A stretch of DNA of 64,000 nucleotides from Dactylonectria macrodidyma (Eukaryota; Ascomycota; Sordariomycetes; Hypocreales; Nectriaceae): assembly GCA_020744425.1 (NCBI GenBank), contig JAGMUV010000001.1, forward strand, positions 1,178,001 through 1,242,000, written 5' to 3'. The notes under the pieces were generated by a model that was not told the origin of the DNA, did not search any database, and was given only the letters and a program-made list of their open reading frames with translations. A program made the translations under genes and the position numbers. This document shows positions 10,912-22,291 of this stretch, piece by piece; positions within the stretch are counted from its first letter, which is position 1, and each line of letters begins with the position of its first letter.

Positions 10912-13596
10912 CTAAGGAGTTGCCCCTGCTGCTGCTGCTGCGGCGGCGGCGGCGCGCCCTCTAGGTTTCCAGTTTGGATCAACAAGTATGTGAACAAGCA
11001 ATACCACAAAGTGCCGGACCAGGTCCGAAGCCGTGAGCAACACCGTATAACTTGCCTGTCCCAAAATGGCGCCGAATTCTTGCCCTCCCAGTACCAAGTC
11101 CCTATCTAGTCCGGGGATAAAGAGCCATGCCGGCTGCTGCCGAACCGAGCGCAGCATATACTCCCTCGTCAACGCGTTCGCCGACAGCCAAATGTCCCGC
11201 TGCCTGCGGCTCGCCACGTAGACTTGGATCGTGATCAGCACCTGAAAGTGGTACAGCACGAGCAGCAGCGCCTCCAGCGGGAACCATGGAATGGCAAAGT
11301 CCCTTGCTGGACCTGGCCTCTTGCTGTACTTGTCCTTGAGGTACCGAATCGTCGCGCGACCAAGGGCTAGGTTGAACATGAAGACTTGCTGCCAGGCCTG
11401 GAACTGGTTCATCACAAAACGCTGGACCAGAGTGCCGACAGACCTCATGGACAGGGGCATGTACTTAACCTCCGTTGTGTCGACAACCCTCAGAGTCAGG
11501 GGCATGTACTTAATCTCCCTGATGTCGGCCTCTGCTGGGAGACTAAGGGCCGCTAACTTCTGTTCACGACTCTCCTTGGCGGAACTCCCAACAGTGCTTG
11601 GCTCCTCCGTAAGCTCTGCCAGATTTGACCTGAATGAAAGCCTTGCCGACAACGGACGCCCAGACAGGGGGCGCCCTGGCGTCGATGGGCTATACGTTGA
11701 AATAATATCAGATTGCGCACCCTTCAATTCCGACTGGAGCGAGGTTGCCTGTTCATTTTTTGTCTTGAACCAGTTCACCAGCCCCTTCATGAAGGTGACG
11801 AGATTGTTCAGATCCCCTGACTGGCCTTGGATAGAGAGCAGGATTTGTTTTCGAATGCCGACCTCGATCCCGACACGCTCGTTATGCTCAATCTGGGTGC
11901 CAAGTTTCCGGGAATCCTCCTTGATCTCGCCATGAACTCTCTCGATCGCATTCGCATACAATGGGCCTTGTGCACTTAGCACAACGGCCATGTCCTTTGA
12001 CTTCATCTCAAGGAGCCCCTCGAGCCGTTCCCTCTCCAGCTTCCCGCGAGCCAGGTCATCCTCAAGACTCGTAATCTTTACTAGGTTTCTCTCCTCCTGG
12101 GCCGCGTATGCCTTGAGCGTCGACTGGAGCTGTCCTGTGTGATTGTCCAGCGACCGGATGAACTCAATCATTTCTTGCTGCTTATGCAAGCTCTGTGCCG
12201 TGTGGAGTGCGCTGGTGATTGGAGACTGCGGATATGAGTAAGTCGGCGTGGCGGCGCTTGACTCTGCAAACCCCTTGAGGTCGTTCGTTCCTTTGATGAA
12301 AGGTAAAGAACCGCCCCCAGCGCTTTGAGGACCTTGGGCAGCGCAGACCAAGGCGAGCTGGGCCTGGAGATCGGCGATGATGCCATCCTTTGCTTTGATA
12401 GTCTTCTCGGATGTTAGCACTTATCTCCCCGTGATTTGACACCCACTCACCTGTTTCAGTTCGTTTTCCGTGACAGAGGACGCCACCTTGGCGTCTTCAT
12501 CCTGGAGCTCTGATGCAGCATGGTCCAACGATGAGGGCAGCCTGCTCTCCAAGCCCGGCGTGTCAGGTTCCGCAAAATGGACTCTTTGTACCTCAAATCT
12601 ACCACGCTGTTGAAACTCAACGACGGGATTGTCGATCTTTCCCCTGACCTCTTGCGAAAGTTGCGTCAAGGCGTCGGGAGGTGAAGGTGCCCAGGGTTCA
12701 AAAAGCCGTCGCTTGGTAACGCGCGCTGCTTGCTGAGCCTTCTTGGCCAATCTATCGACAGTGGTGTTGACCAAGTCGATGGCCATGTCTTCCTGCATGT
12801 CGGCAATCACAGATTCATTATGTTGTTTTTCCAGAGCATGTAAGGCGTCACTCGACTGCCTCCCCATTTCTTCCCAGGCAAGCTTCTCCTTTTCGAGCGC
12901 GTTGATTTCGTCTCGGAGATCTAGATGTCTTTTTTCTGTGACATTGGCCTCAAGTGCCGCCTTCCCAAGCCAGCCTTCCAAGTCATCCAGAAATGAGAAG
13001 ATACCTTGTAACTCAGTATGCGTGGCTGAGTCCAGCTCCTGCGTCATTTTCTGAACAACGGTCACCCGCAAGCCTTTGAGCTCAAGCGCATCTGGATTTG
13101 CTTTCACCCTACTGAAAGCTTTGTTGACTTCCCCGGTGATTTCTCTGACCATCTCGTCACGTTTCTTGCCGGTCTCGGTCGTCAAATCCTCGAGGTAGTC
13201 CCTGAACCTCGGCAATATGTCGATAGCCAACTTCAAGCCTTCATTGCCAAGCTTCGCGGGTCTGGAGCGATAACGAGGGCCACTCATTCCGGCCATAAGC
13301 GTGGGAGAGTCAGACTTTGCATCAGCAAGAGATCTTTTCAAAATGTCCATTGGAGAATCCTCGATATCATCATCCAAATCGGCGAGTTCCTCGAGTTTTG
13401 GGAGTGGTGCGAATCGTTCCTTATCCGCTGGCGTCAGGTTTTCCGCTCCTGAGTCCGAATCTGTCTTTACGGGAGCGTCGCTCCCTTCAACAGATTGAAC
13501 ATCATGACTTGGTTGCGGGCGAGAGGGGCTCCCAGGAGACTCCCCCGATTCGGGACCTAATGGGGCTGTTTGGGTCGAGCTTTTTGGGGTCGACAT
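10912..13596 (-). CDS. Coiled-coil protein with C-terminal membrane segments, function unknown
   Basis: Exon 13596-12451 and exon 12405-10912 join over a 45-nt intron (GTGAGT donor, GCTAAC branch site, unusual GAG acceptor) to give 879 aa. The N-terminal 110 residues are Ser/Pro-rich and acidic; residues about 130-600 are long charged helices of coiled-coil type. The C-terminal 180 residues change character, with two hydrophobic segments (around LEALLLVLYHFQVLITIQVY and ASYTVLLTASDLVRHFVVLL), then a basic stretch and a terminal poly-Ala run. This suggests a membrane-anchored tether or scaffold. I do not recognise the family. A 15-residue internal tandem duplication (EIKYMPLTLR/EVKYMPLSMR) comes from a 45-bp DNA repeat. 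The same frame across both exons supports the splice. Nuclear-envelope or organelle location is possible but not shown. Confidence 0.75.
10926..10955. repeat. CTG/CGG triplet repeat encoding poly-alanine
   Basis: Four to five CTG triplets followed by CGG/GGC triplets on the plus strand encode nine alanines near the C-terminus of the coiled-coil membrane protein on the minus strand. Confidence 0.85.
11438..11527. repeat. 45-bp imperfect tandem duplication within a coding exon
   Basis: Copies at 11438-11482 and 11483-11527 share the core AGGGGCATGTACTTAA and differ at scattered positions. The 45-bp period is 15 codons, so the duplication preserves the frame and repeats the motif E(I/V)KYMPL(T/S)(L/M)R in the protein. 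Confidence 0.85.
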
Positions 13597-14214
13597 GCTG
13601 AGGGTTCATCGACCAATTGCAAAGAAAGCGAAAGAAACGAATGGCAGGGCTGAATGAGTGGTATCAAGGCAAGGTGATGTCAAGCTGGTCGCCCAAAGAG
13701 TGCCGCGAATTATGAAAGAAGAGAATGAACAGCTGAACAGAGTGTGAAGGGGCACACGTTAAATGGCCGGACATGTAAGACAAAGAATTTGGACGAGGAG
13801 AAGTGAACCAGTTGATTTCGGCATTGTCATGTCGTGTAGAGGTCATAGATCATGCTCCGACTGAAGGGAGGCGACTATGTTACCTCTGTCTAGTGTCGCC
13901 CTCCTTACTGGACAGCCTGATTCCACTAACAGAATGGCGTATTCTTTCCTTCGAGGTAAATAGATCTGGCTGATCAGCCAAAGTTTAGACAATGCACATA
14001 CCAAGAGCTGGGTCGTGCCCATGATGAATCAAAGCAACTGGTGGGACAGGACAAAGGCTTGACCAGCTATGACATACAAACTGCGTTTGTGCACATATGC
14101 CCGTTGCCGTGTGTGACCAGCGCAAAGAACAAAGAAACCCATCATGCTTGACGCCAGGTCTGGATTGTGCAACGCAATGACTGCATGCTGCCTGTCAAAG
14201 AGGATGGCTCAACT
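13597..14214. other. Spacer between nse4 and the coiled-coil gene
   Basis: This is the upstream region of the coiled-coil gene and the 3' flank of nse4, both on the minus strand. No gene, repeat or clear site is seen. Confidence 0.4.
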
Positions 14215-15602
14215 ATACCAACCCCGCGCTCCAGGCCCTGTATTCACCGCCTCCTTCCTGTGAGTAATCATCGGTTCATTGAGATCAAAGGTGTCGATGA
14301 TTTCACGCCACGTTTCCATGTCCATAGATAGAATGGCCTGGTGCTTCGACGTGCTGTGGCGCCCCCCCCCTTCTTCCTCTGCCTCCCTATCAACAGGCGC
14401 TGCAAAACTCGTCAGTTGTGGTTCTTGGTATTAGTCCACAGAGGATACTCACCCAAGGCGGGAAGACCGAATTCGTCGAAATCGATTTCAACCCTGCCGT
14501 CGCGAATAAGGAAACTGACGTAGAACATGTTCTCAACAGTTTGGCCAAAGGATTTTGGATTGACCACAAATCGCATTAAATCGATTCCTCCCGTGCTCCT
14601 GAGACCGTATCGGTGCATAATGGCCGTCTTTTCCTTTTCTTCCATATCGTCATCAATCAAGTCGGCGACTGCCCCTTGAATGTCTTCTTGTAGTGCGTTA
14701 AGCTGCTGGAGAATTTGGCCACAAATCGCTGTTAGATCGTTTTCTTTCTTGGCAAGATCCTCAACATTGAGAACTTCCGGTCTCGTTTCGACCAAATTGC
14801 TTGGTCGGAAGGGGGCGCTTCGTTTGACAATCTTGCGTGCCTTTTTCTCTACCGACAAAGGGCCAAGAAGGAAGCCTGGTAACGCTGGTCGTCTAATGTA
14901 GGGCAGTGAGGCGAAGCGACCCAGATGTGGCCAGTTCATCATGTCACCTTCGTCTCCAATATCTTCCTCCTCCTCAGCACCACGAGTCGTCCTCCTCCTT
15001 TGACGTTGCGTACTGGAAAGACCAGGGCCATTATCATCTTGGATTCCCCTCCCTTGGCGCATATATGTGATGCATTTGGTTACAAACTCATCAACATCGA
15101 TGCCTTGCGACAAGCTTCCCTGTGTGAGGCGCAGGGTTTTCCTGTAAGACAAGTCGGTTGTGCTGACAAGCAGTCTCGAGTCGATCGTGGCCTCGGTCGT
15201 TTGTCGAACTTGCTTCGTGAGTAAATCGGCTTTCAAGATGGCATCGTGCAATCCTCGCGAGTCTGGCTGGAGATATTCTTCCGTGTTCTCGGTGACCTCG
15301 CGAAGCAGGTCGCGGAATCCCTGTTGCACTTTTCGCCTCTCATCCAACGGTTGATCTGGATCGTATTCTTGGTCGCCATCTTCACCATCGCTGTCCTGGT
15401 CTGGCTCTTCAGTCCGAAATCGTCGGCTAGATCCCTCGCCAGTTCTGGTGCCAGCGCGCTTCCTTTTTGAGCCGGAGGCCGTGCGACTTGATTCTCGTTC
15501 TCGGACTGCCACAATGCGCTGCGCAGGCGTGGGCTGTGAAGACTGGGAGGGTGACGCAGAATGCGACTCCTCGTCTGAGGAGTCTTGCAACCGGCTCGCC
15601 AT
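14215..15602 (-). CDS. nse4: Non-SMC element 4 (Nse4), kleisin of the SMC5/6 complex
   Basis: Exon 15602-14453 and exon 14399 to about 14215 join over a 53-nt intron (GTGAGT...TTGCAG), giving about 444 aa. Nse4 is the kleisin that bridges the Smc5 and Smc6 heads and carries the Nse1-Nse3 module in DNA repair and recombination in the nucleus. The N-terminus is Ser-rich, basic and then acidic. The Nse4/EID-type N-terminal helices follow (RKVQQGFRDLLREVTENTEEY, then DAILKADLLTKQVRQTTEAT). The C-terminal winged-helix region is marked by MHRYGLRSTGGIDLMRFVVN, VENMFYVSFLIRDGRVEI and, in exon 2, KHQAILSMDMETWREIIDTF. A run of nine G codes for three glycines at the start of exon 2; one base more or less would remove the winged helix. 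The exact stop is uncertain by a few bases. Confidence 0.92.
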
Positions 15603-16006
15603 TGATATAGGAGTAAGTCGTCGGAAGCCAGCGGACTTTGGATTGTAGTGACTGGCAAGTGATGAATCGTTTGGATATTATTCTACCGACGCCGAAGCTG
15701 AACCCGATATTGGATTGTAGTGGAAATGCTGTAAAGCGTTTGGGTTTGTCCTGCCTTTGCGCAAAGGAAATGGATGCACGCCCCTGTCGCGTCTTCACGC
15801 GACTGGTACGTACCTCCATTAAAGCCATCATTGAGGTGGAGATGGGGAGGCAGGCCGATTGCGGGGCACCGCTACAAACTGGTGAGTGCGACAGAACTTA
15901 CCTCCACCATATGCCGCCTTTAACAATATATTTAGTGACCACAAAGCGCTGGACTTAGAGAGCATTCATTATCAAGATAGCATAAGGGAACTTAAGTCTA
16001 GCATTC

Positions 16007-16023
16007 TTTTTTTTTTTTTTTTT
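16007..16023. repeat. Poly-T tract
   Basis: Seventeen consecutive T in the spacer downstream of the nse4 promoter region. It could be the A-tail of an old retroposed copy on the minus strand or a nucleosome-free promoter tract; neither is demonstrated. Confidence 0.85.
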
Positions 16024-16985
16024 CACCTCGGACGATCGCGTGTTTCTGGCCAAGACCATATCGGAACAAGAAATAAGGATCAGTCAGAGGCCGGAGATGT
16101 GTATTTCTCTCGCACGCACTCACTCAGGACCAAGTTGCGAGCTACACCTTACTATCGCATCATATTTAGCTACGCTTATTATGCACATGGAAAGGGCGGG
16201 TCTACGTACTTGTACAGGAGAGCGACGCTCAGTCCTTATGGGAGTCCCGGTTATTCTTTCCTCTTGAGGCCCTGGCGGTCTGATCTCAACTACCTAGGTA
16301 TGCAGATATACTGAACATAACCTCAGACACACAGTAAGAACCAGGCCTCATATTGACGAACGACTCTAATCACTTCTTCTCGTATGTAGTTCCTAGCATC
16401 ACAATAGCCCAAGTTTTGTGAATCTTACATTTATATTTATCCGCCTTTGCCTACTTGCCTACCAACCGAAGAAACCTCCGCATATCGCCGAGCGGATCCA
16501 ACCCCTACTAGTTCCCCATTCTTCGTGCATCGGTTCGGTCGGTTAATGGAGATAACTTGGCCGTCCTCTGGGGAGTCAGTCCAGCGGCCGCGTAACCTTA
16601 CCAAGCAAAAGAAACCCGAGACCTTGGCTATCCTGTTGGTGCGGGCGAATCCGGCCGCTTTCAAGTCAGCCCGAGTTGTAAGACATGGTTGCCAGTTGGT
16701 GCCGCCATGCACACACAACGCATGTCAGCAGCGCAAAACGGATATGGCGCCCTGGTCAGGAGCCCTAGATTGGCAGGTCGAGCCCACCACCAAAGTTGCT
16801 ACATCTCTTGGACCTGTGGGTGGGCGTTGGTTCGTTCCTCCGGGATCGTTAGTCCCGCGCAGACGGGCCTTGTAGCCTACTAGGACTGGCATGCTGGGTC
16901 ATCCGGACCGAGCCCATTCCCCCGAGCGCTGAAAGACGGTGACCCCAAAGAGCGACTAGGTATTCAAAGAGGGGTACAGAGGAGC

Positions 16986-17942
16986 ATGGGGGAAGGAAGA
17001 ATGGTGATGTCCAGCTTTGTGACCCAGAGAAGTCAGGCTGTAGACTACAACTTAAAGAGTCGTCGACTTGGCTGTTCCTGCATCACCGATGATGCAACGA
17101 GACGCAAATCAGGACCCAGCAGGGCGACGATCTTCCAGCCTCCTTTCAACTCGTCGAAAACACCCGCGTTGGCCAAGACACATACCTCCCTCAGGTTGGC
17201 GTCGAACCTTACAGTAGTTCAAGCACCGGAGGGATGTCACCCTAACTGTTTGGTTGCTTTGAGTCGGGTTCGACAACCACACCATCTTTCTTTCTTCCCT
17301 ACCGACACATCTGAGCATGTGGGGGGAGGGGTTGCCCAGTCGGGTCTGATCCACCTAGCCCTGGTGTGTCGTTACAAGACGACTTTGACTTGCATCATAT
17401 TCACTAAAAGTCCGATGCCCCCGACGCGTGTTGTGACGATCGGAAAGGGTCATAGAAAATGCGAAACTCGGCCCAGCGGGGGGAGCCAACTTTGCCAACC
17501 TCTAACCAAGGCACATCGTCGGCTGTGTATGTACGATGAGCGCGCCATGTCATGGCAAGCAGGGTTGAGGAATACACTCCGGCATCAAGACATCATCAAG
17601 GTCCACCCATCTGACGCCAAGCGTGCCACATGTTTTAGCTGGCCGGTGTCTGCCGCTGGAAAACAATCACCAAGGAACCGGATTCACTGGCCCGTCATGG
17701 TGGAACAGGGCGGTCGCAAGGCGCCCCCTTCAAGAGATGCAGGAGGGAGAGAGGTGAGAGGCTCTGAGGCCTTATCGATGGCGCCTATCCCCACTCGGTC
17801 CCAAGCACAGGCCCCAAACAAAACCCCCCCTGCGTGCACAGCCTGGCCTATCCCACTGCACCCAAAGACCAAACCCCCGCTATTCGGACAAAGATACTGC
17901 ACCCCCGCCGCCAGGTTTGCTCACCCGGAATACTGCCCGTGA
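16986..17942 (+). CDS. Possible orphan ORF, 318 codons
   Basis: A continuous frame with an ATG at 16986. The translation has no recognisable domain, no signal peptide and no regular secondary-structure pattern; it is rich in Arg, Ser, Pro and Cys, which is common in chance frames through GC-rich spacer. No introns are needed. Its length is more than expected by chance in one spot, which is the only reason to list it. It sits alone in a gene-poor region. Confidence 0.15.
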   Translation: MGEGRMVMSSFVTQRSQAVDYNLKSRRLGCSCITDDATRRKSGPSRATIFQPPFNSSKTPALAKTHTSLRLASNLTVVQAPEGCHPNCLVALSRVRQPHHLSFFPTDTSEHVGGGVAQSGLIHLALVCRYKTTLTCIIFTKSPMPPTRVVTIGKGHRKCETRPSGGSQLCQPLTKAHRRLCMYDERAMSWQAGLRNTLRHQDIIKVHPSDAKRATCFSWPVSAAGKQSPRNRIHWPVMVEQGGRKAPPSRDAGGREVRGSEALSMAPIPTRSQAQAPNKTPPACTAWPIPLHPKTKPPLFGQRYCTPAARFAHPEYCP

Positions 17943-19014
17943 CACCCCGCTATCGCCGTGTGGAAGCATTCGTGGAAGCTCGTCATTCCCATTCAGGAAA
18001 ACGCCCGGCTGCACGGCCAGGGGGGGAGGCCAGCCTCCAGCCTCAAGTCTTGCAGCTGGCGGGATGATTTTCCAGTTGTTGTGGCCTCCCGATCCCGTCC
18101 CGCCGCACTTGTTTCCCGCTGGATCGAAGGGGTTGTCAGGCCTGTCAAGGCAATATGAGGAGGGAAGCAGAAAGAGGTCTCGTGGCCAACGCCTAGAGAT
18201 AACGTTAACAGTTTGATAGGTAGGTAGACAAAGGGGTTGGTCAGGCGCAGAAAGAGTTCGATGCCATGTCTCGGCCAGCGCGTCATGGTGCCGTCGAAGC
18301 TCGTTTTCAGCATCATCGTCGTGTCCTCCGTCACGTGTCCCCGCATCTCAGGTGCAACCCCCCTCTCCCACCCCCTCCATCCTCCACTTGCCTTTCCACG
18401 CCATAACGGGATGCAGATGCTGCCCAGCTAGCCAGCTAAAGGCCCGCATCCTGGATCCTGGGCCTAGGCCTTGCTTGACTTTTGGAGCTTGCCTTGCCCA
18501 AATGGCCTTGTCCCAATCGTCTTGTCCATCGCCCAGTCAAGCCAAGAGCCAAGAACCCAGAGTGCTTCGTACTCATCATGTACGGTGCCGTGTCCCGCCC
18601 AAGAAGCCCAAGACATCCCAGCCATGCTGCAGCCATGCTGGTCACCCACCACCACCACAACCTAAGATACTTCCCACTTCCCACCGCCCTGCATCCATCT
18701 TTATCCGCGGCTGTGCATTTCACAGGCTTGCAGCTGTGTACCCTGACCCTCCTGTCTCACTCCCAGCCCGATCTAGAAAGGTCACCGTTCCCATTCCACG
18801 TCTCCCTCACCCTTCCTCTGTCTGTTCTCTTCTGTCTTGCAAACGTTCACTTGACCTCTTGTCTCGACTCGGTGTGACCTCTGTCTCGTCTCCTATCAAC
18901 TACTTAACCTCTCGTTGCCTTGATCGTCATCCTCGGACAGATGCTCGTACTGGCCTGGACTGCCCCTCTTCTGCCTCATTCCTATCCGTGTTCCCTGCCT
19001 CAACCACCGCCATC

Positions 19015-19880
19015 ATGACCGGCGCTCTTGCTGCTCCGCGTTACAGCGCAGAGGATTTTGAAACGGCCTCTATCCGTTCTACTGCCCCTTCGTATGGTGA
19101 GATTTGACATCGTCTTGGTGCATGTGATATTGGCCCCATCCAGGCACCAAATACCTGGAGAGGTCACCCAGCACGAGACCACAATAACTGACCCCATATG
19201 CCTCAGTTTCGGAAGCGCCCTCCTACCACTCGGTCGCTCCCTACCCCGAGGCCGTGCCGCCGTACTCGCCGCCCAGCAACAGATCTGATACCGCCAGACC
19301 GACGTCCTTGCTTCCTCCGGGCCTAAGCGGGACCTCCCGCCAGCAGACGATCGGTCTGCCTCCGGTTCCCTCCGCCCCTTTGCGAAGTGTCCCAAACTTG
19401 AACAACTTCCGTATTGCAACATGGTCCAACATGAACAGCAGCCCGAACGTTCGCCAGTACCAGCGTGTTGCGCAGCGCCGAGTGAGCGCCCAGAGGGATC
19501 CTGTGGACAGCTTGCGACGGGTCATGACGGATCGCATACCGGAGGAACCGGTACAAGAGCGCGGTGAGTCGTCCTCTCGTCCGCTCGAGGACCCCTACCT
19601 GGTGGGAGAGGTCGCCGCTTCGAGAGCGCGTCAGGAGAGACTTGCTCGCGAGTCGGGCGATGATATCCTTTTGCGTGAAGACCGCCAGTGGGATTGGTGG
19701 TTATGTATGTTTGGACGCTATCGCTATCAACTGTGTCGAATGGGAGCTGACAGCTATACAGTGCGGATGAAGGACTGTGATGAACGTGAACGAAACTTGG
19801 CCCGATTCCGCCGCGATGCGGAGATGAGCTCTCGCAAGAAGCTTCTTCGTCGCCTCGGAGGGCGCCGCCTAATGATGTAA
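19015..19880 (+). CDS. Conserved fungal protein of unknown function with a WDW segment
   Basis: Three exons (19015-19096, 19207-19704, 19762-19880) give 232 aa. Intron 1 is 110 nt (GTGAGA...CTCAG); intron 2 is 57 nt (GTATGT, CTGAC branch site, ATACAG). The N-terminal half is low-complexity Pro/Ser/Tyr (RYSAEDFETASIRSTAPSY, PPYSPPSNRSD). The C-terminal half is charged helix ending in a basic tail: EDPYLVGEVAASRARQERLA, then DRQWDWWL joined to RMKDCDERERN, then RKKLLRRLGGRR. I recognise this organisation from filamentous ascomycete proteins without an assigned function. Intron 2 is a multiple of three with no in-frame stop, so an unspliced 251-aa form is possible; the WDW-RMKD continuity favours splicing. 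It is convergent with vma-11. Confidence 0.75.
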
Positions 19881-20441
19881 GGCTCTTCTTGCTGCGCTGG
19901 AACGCTGCTGTTGTGTCGCTTTGAACATTTTATGGTTGCATCTGAACGACATTGCCGCATTTCCTCGGCGTTGATGTTTTAGATCTGATTTGGGTCTTGG
20001 GTTTTTTCATGTGTTGTTGGATTTCTGCGCTCATTCTGCTCCATCTGCATGGTGAAGGCCCAAGGGGCCGTCACAAGCTCTTCTCTTCATTGCCACTCGT
20101 TTCACTTACTAGGGATCAGGGGGTTAGATCGTAGTGGGAAGATGGAAATAGGTAGCCCTTCCCTTAAATTGAGACTTCAACAACTTCTTCCAGAACCCAG
20201 TTCTGTCACATGCTGCCCAGCTGGTGTGGGAGGGTCACATCTTATGCACTGAAACTATATGCCGTCAATTTATCCATCTGTTGTCTACCTGTCACGTTAA
20301 AATTACACGTTTCCATAACGCCATGCCCGATGCAGCTATTAAGACACGCCTCCGCGGCTTGAGAGCAGCTATGATCATCTTGAAGTACAAGTCGAGGATA
20401 CCCCGAGGGGGAAGTGTAGACGAACTCTCGCCCTCTCTAGC
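19881..20441. other. Convergent 3' region
   Basis: This separates the 3' ends of the WDW-segment gene (+) and vma-11 (-). No gene is seen. Confidence 0.4.
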
Positions 20442-21220
20442 CTAAGGCTTGCTCTTGGTGTTGAGGATAAGAGCGACGATGAGGCTGCGAAATGTCAGTC
20501 TACCGTTGGATGGGAAGTTTGTTGGCAACACATACCCATAGAGACCCAAGACCTCGCCGAAAATAAGAATTAGGACCATGCCCACGAAGATCCTAGACTG
20601 TTCCATGTACGCGCGGACACCAGTGTCACCCACGATGCCGATACAGTAGCCAGCAGCCAGGCCGGTCATGCCGACAGCGATACCGCATCCGAGATGGCAG
20701 AATGCCCTGCTATCAATCAGTTTCATGTCCAAACATCCCAAGCTGTCAAAACATACGTAAACAAGCTGTAGCTCTGTTGAGAAGGTTTCGCAAGATCCTC
20801 AGCGATCAGGACGGAGATGACGAGCGAGTAGACGGCGATAATACCCGACATGACAACGGGGATTAGGCACTATGTTGGATGTCAGACAGTTACGCTTCGT
20901 GAGATACCGACTCGAGGGACGCGGTACCTTCATGATGAGGTCGGGTCGAAAGGTGCCAACACCGGCGATACCGATGCCGGATTTGGCGGTTCCGTACGCA
21001 GCGCCGATAGCTATATCAATTGTTTAGCAGTCGACCTTTGATGATTCGCGTCGTCAGCGTGGAGGGGGATCGTACATCCGAAGACCATAGCAGCTGCAAT
21101 GCCCGCCTAGAAACTGTCGCATCAGCAATCCGCGTTCTCGGTTGGGCGCGTCATCCGAAGCACACTTACCATCCCGATAAAGGGCGCAAACTTGGGGGCC
21201 ATCTCCGATGAGTCCGCCAT
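20442..21220 (-). CDS. vma-11: V-type ATPase proteolipid subunit c' (Vma11 type)
   Basis: Six exons (21220-21170, 21106-21076, 21010-20928, 20869-20757, 20706-20536, 20484-20442) give 163 aa, the family length. The protein is a four-helix proteolipid of the membrane V0 ring that carries protons into the vacuole. The N-terminus ([19 protein letters not shown]) and the run through [20 protein letters not shown] are of the c' type rather than the c (Vma3) type. Helix 4, reading [18 protein letters not shown], holds the essential proton-carrying Glu, and the end [12 protein letters not shown] is typical. The acceptor at 20706 was chosen because it gives [13 protein letters not shown]; an alternative three bases upstream would add one Arg. 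High intron density in a tiny gene is usual for these genes. c' is a fungus-specific subunit. Confidence 0.93.
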
Positions 21221-21400
21221 TGTGAAGGAATGACCGCCGGACAAAAGTGGGAGAGACGAGGCGATGTGGACTCTGTGTTTGACGTTGGAAGCTTGAAGAT
21301 GATGTAGCCTTGGACAGCAGACAGCCAGGAAGAGAGAGCTGGGCAATGCTGAGCTGGAGACGTTGCGGCCAATCACAAACCCAGGATGGTGCTGCCCTTT

Positions 21401-21406
21401 CACGTG
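21401..21406. promoter_or_regulatory. CACGTG E-box upstream of vma-11
   Basis: A perfect CACGTG palindrome lies 181 bp upstream of the vma-11 start, with CCAAT-type sequence (CCAATCA) at 21369. CACGTG is bound by bHLH factors such as Cbf1-like proteins. A role here is inferred from position only. Confidence 0.35.
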
Positions 21407-21607
21407 ACTCTTACCCACTACTGTGACACTGATTGGCTCCCTTTTGGTGACGCCAAGACCAAAGCCAGAAGTTACAACTTGTTGCCCTGACCAGCTTCCT
21501 GCTTGGACCAGGGACTTGCGGTACCTGGCATCAAAGTCTCGGGCCCCGACGCCTTTTCATGCGCCAGCAAGGACCCGAAGAAGCAGTTAGCAACTGCTTT
21601 GGTTTGC

Positions 21608-21650
21608 CTGCTTGCTCGATTGCTTGCTTGATTGATTGATTGATTGCTTT
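21608..21650. repeat. TTGA/TTGC tetranucleotide microsatellite
   Basis: Interrupted tandem units of TTGC and TTGA, ending in four TTGA/ATTG units, in the vma-11/rom2 spacer. Confidence 0.8.
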
Positions 21651-22260
21651 TTAGTATCTAGCCCGCCACTTGCCGAGTCCCGTCCCTTAATCAAAGCAAT
21701 CCTAGCCCTTGAAGAAGGGCGACAGCGACGTGATATTCTGGAAACAACGGCCGCTAGCGCATCACCCCCTTATTAGCCACATTCTTTGCTCCTAGGAGCC
21801 TGGGAGGAATGACAATTGTACGAAGGTACAAGACGCAGGTACCACGGTAGGCACCCTCCCGTTACTAAAAAGTACGAGCCGGTGGCAGACAAAGGACGCA
21901 GCGGACTTGCCGGGGCGAAAGGGACAGGCAAAAGCAGAAGCGCTACTCATATCAAAGTTACGGAGGAACTGGGAGACAGTCCTTGGAGCTACCCCAGCTC
22001 TATCCATCCCCTAAACGGCCCATGGCACGCCCGCCCCCGACCAGCCCACGTACGTACCGTATCAAAACCCACCTGTATCTGCCCGACAACCAGTCACTCA
22101 GAAGGCTGCTCTGGCAGAGGGTGGATTGGTGGACCTTGCACTGGCTCTTCCACTGGCCTACCCACTGTGGCCCCCCCCGTCCAACTGGCGAGGCCTGTTA
22201 ACTTACCTGGCCCTCTCCACTGCCCGCCGCACCACCCACTGGCACCGCTGCACCGACTCT

Positions 22261-22291
22261 ACCTAAAGGTATTAGGTATTAGGTACCTAGG
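22261..22291. repeat. TAGGTA/TACCTA cluster
   Basis: Three units (AGGTATT, AGGTATT, AGGTACC) ending in the palindrome GGTACCTAGG. The same motif family recurs in other spacers of the window. Confidence 0.6.

Larger units (their letters stand above)
15603..19014. other. 3.4-kb gene-poor region
   Basis: No recognised gene. It contains a 17-T run (16007-16023), a TACCTAGGTA palindrome near 16290, and an uninterrupted 318-codon frame listed separately. From about 18350 the sequence is strongly CT-rich and is probably the leader of the gene starting at 19015; that leader is open in the same frame from an ATG at 18352, as expected where stop codons are rare in pyrimidine-rich DNA. Confidence 0.45.

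Noticed and set aside
18352..19014. In-frame N-terminal extension of the WDW-segment protein (221 codons)
   Set aside because: The stretch is CT-rich leader in which stop codons are rare; its reading is Pro/Ser/Cys-rich without structure, and the ATG at 19015 matches the expected family start.
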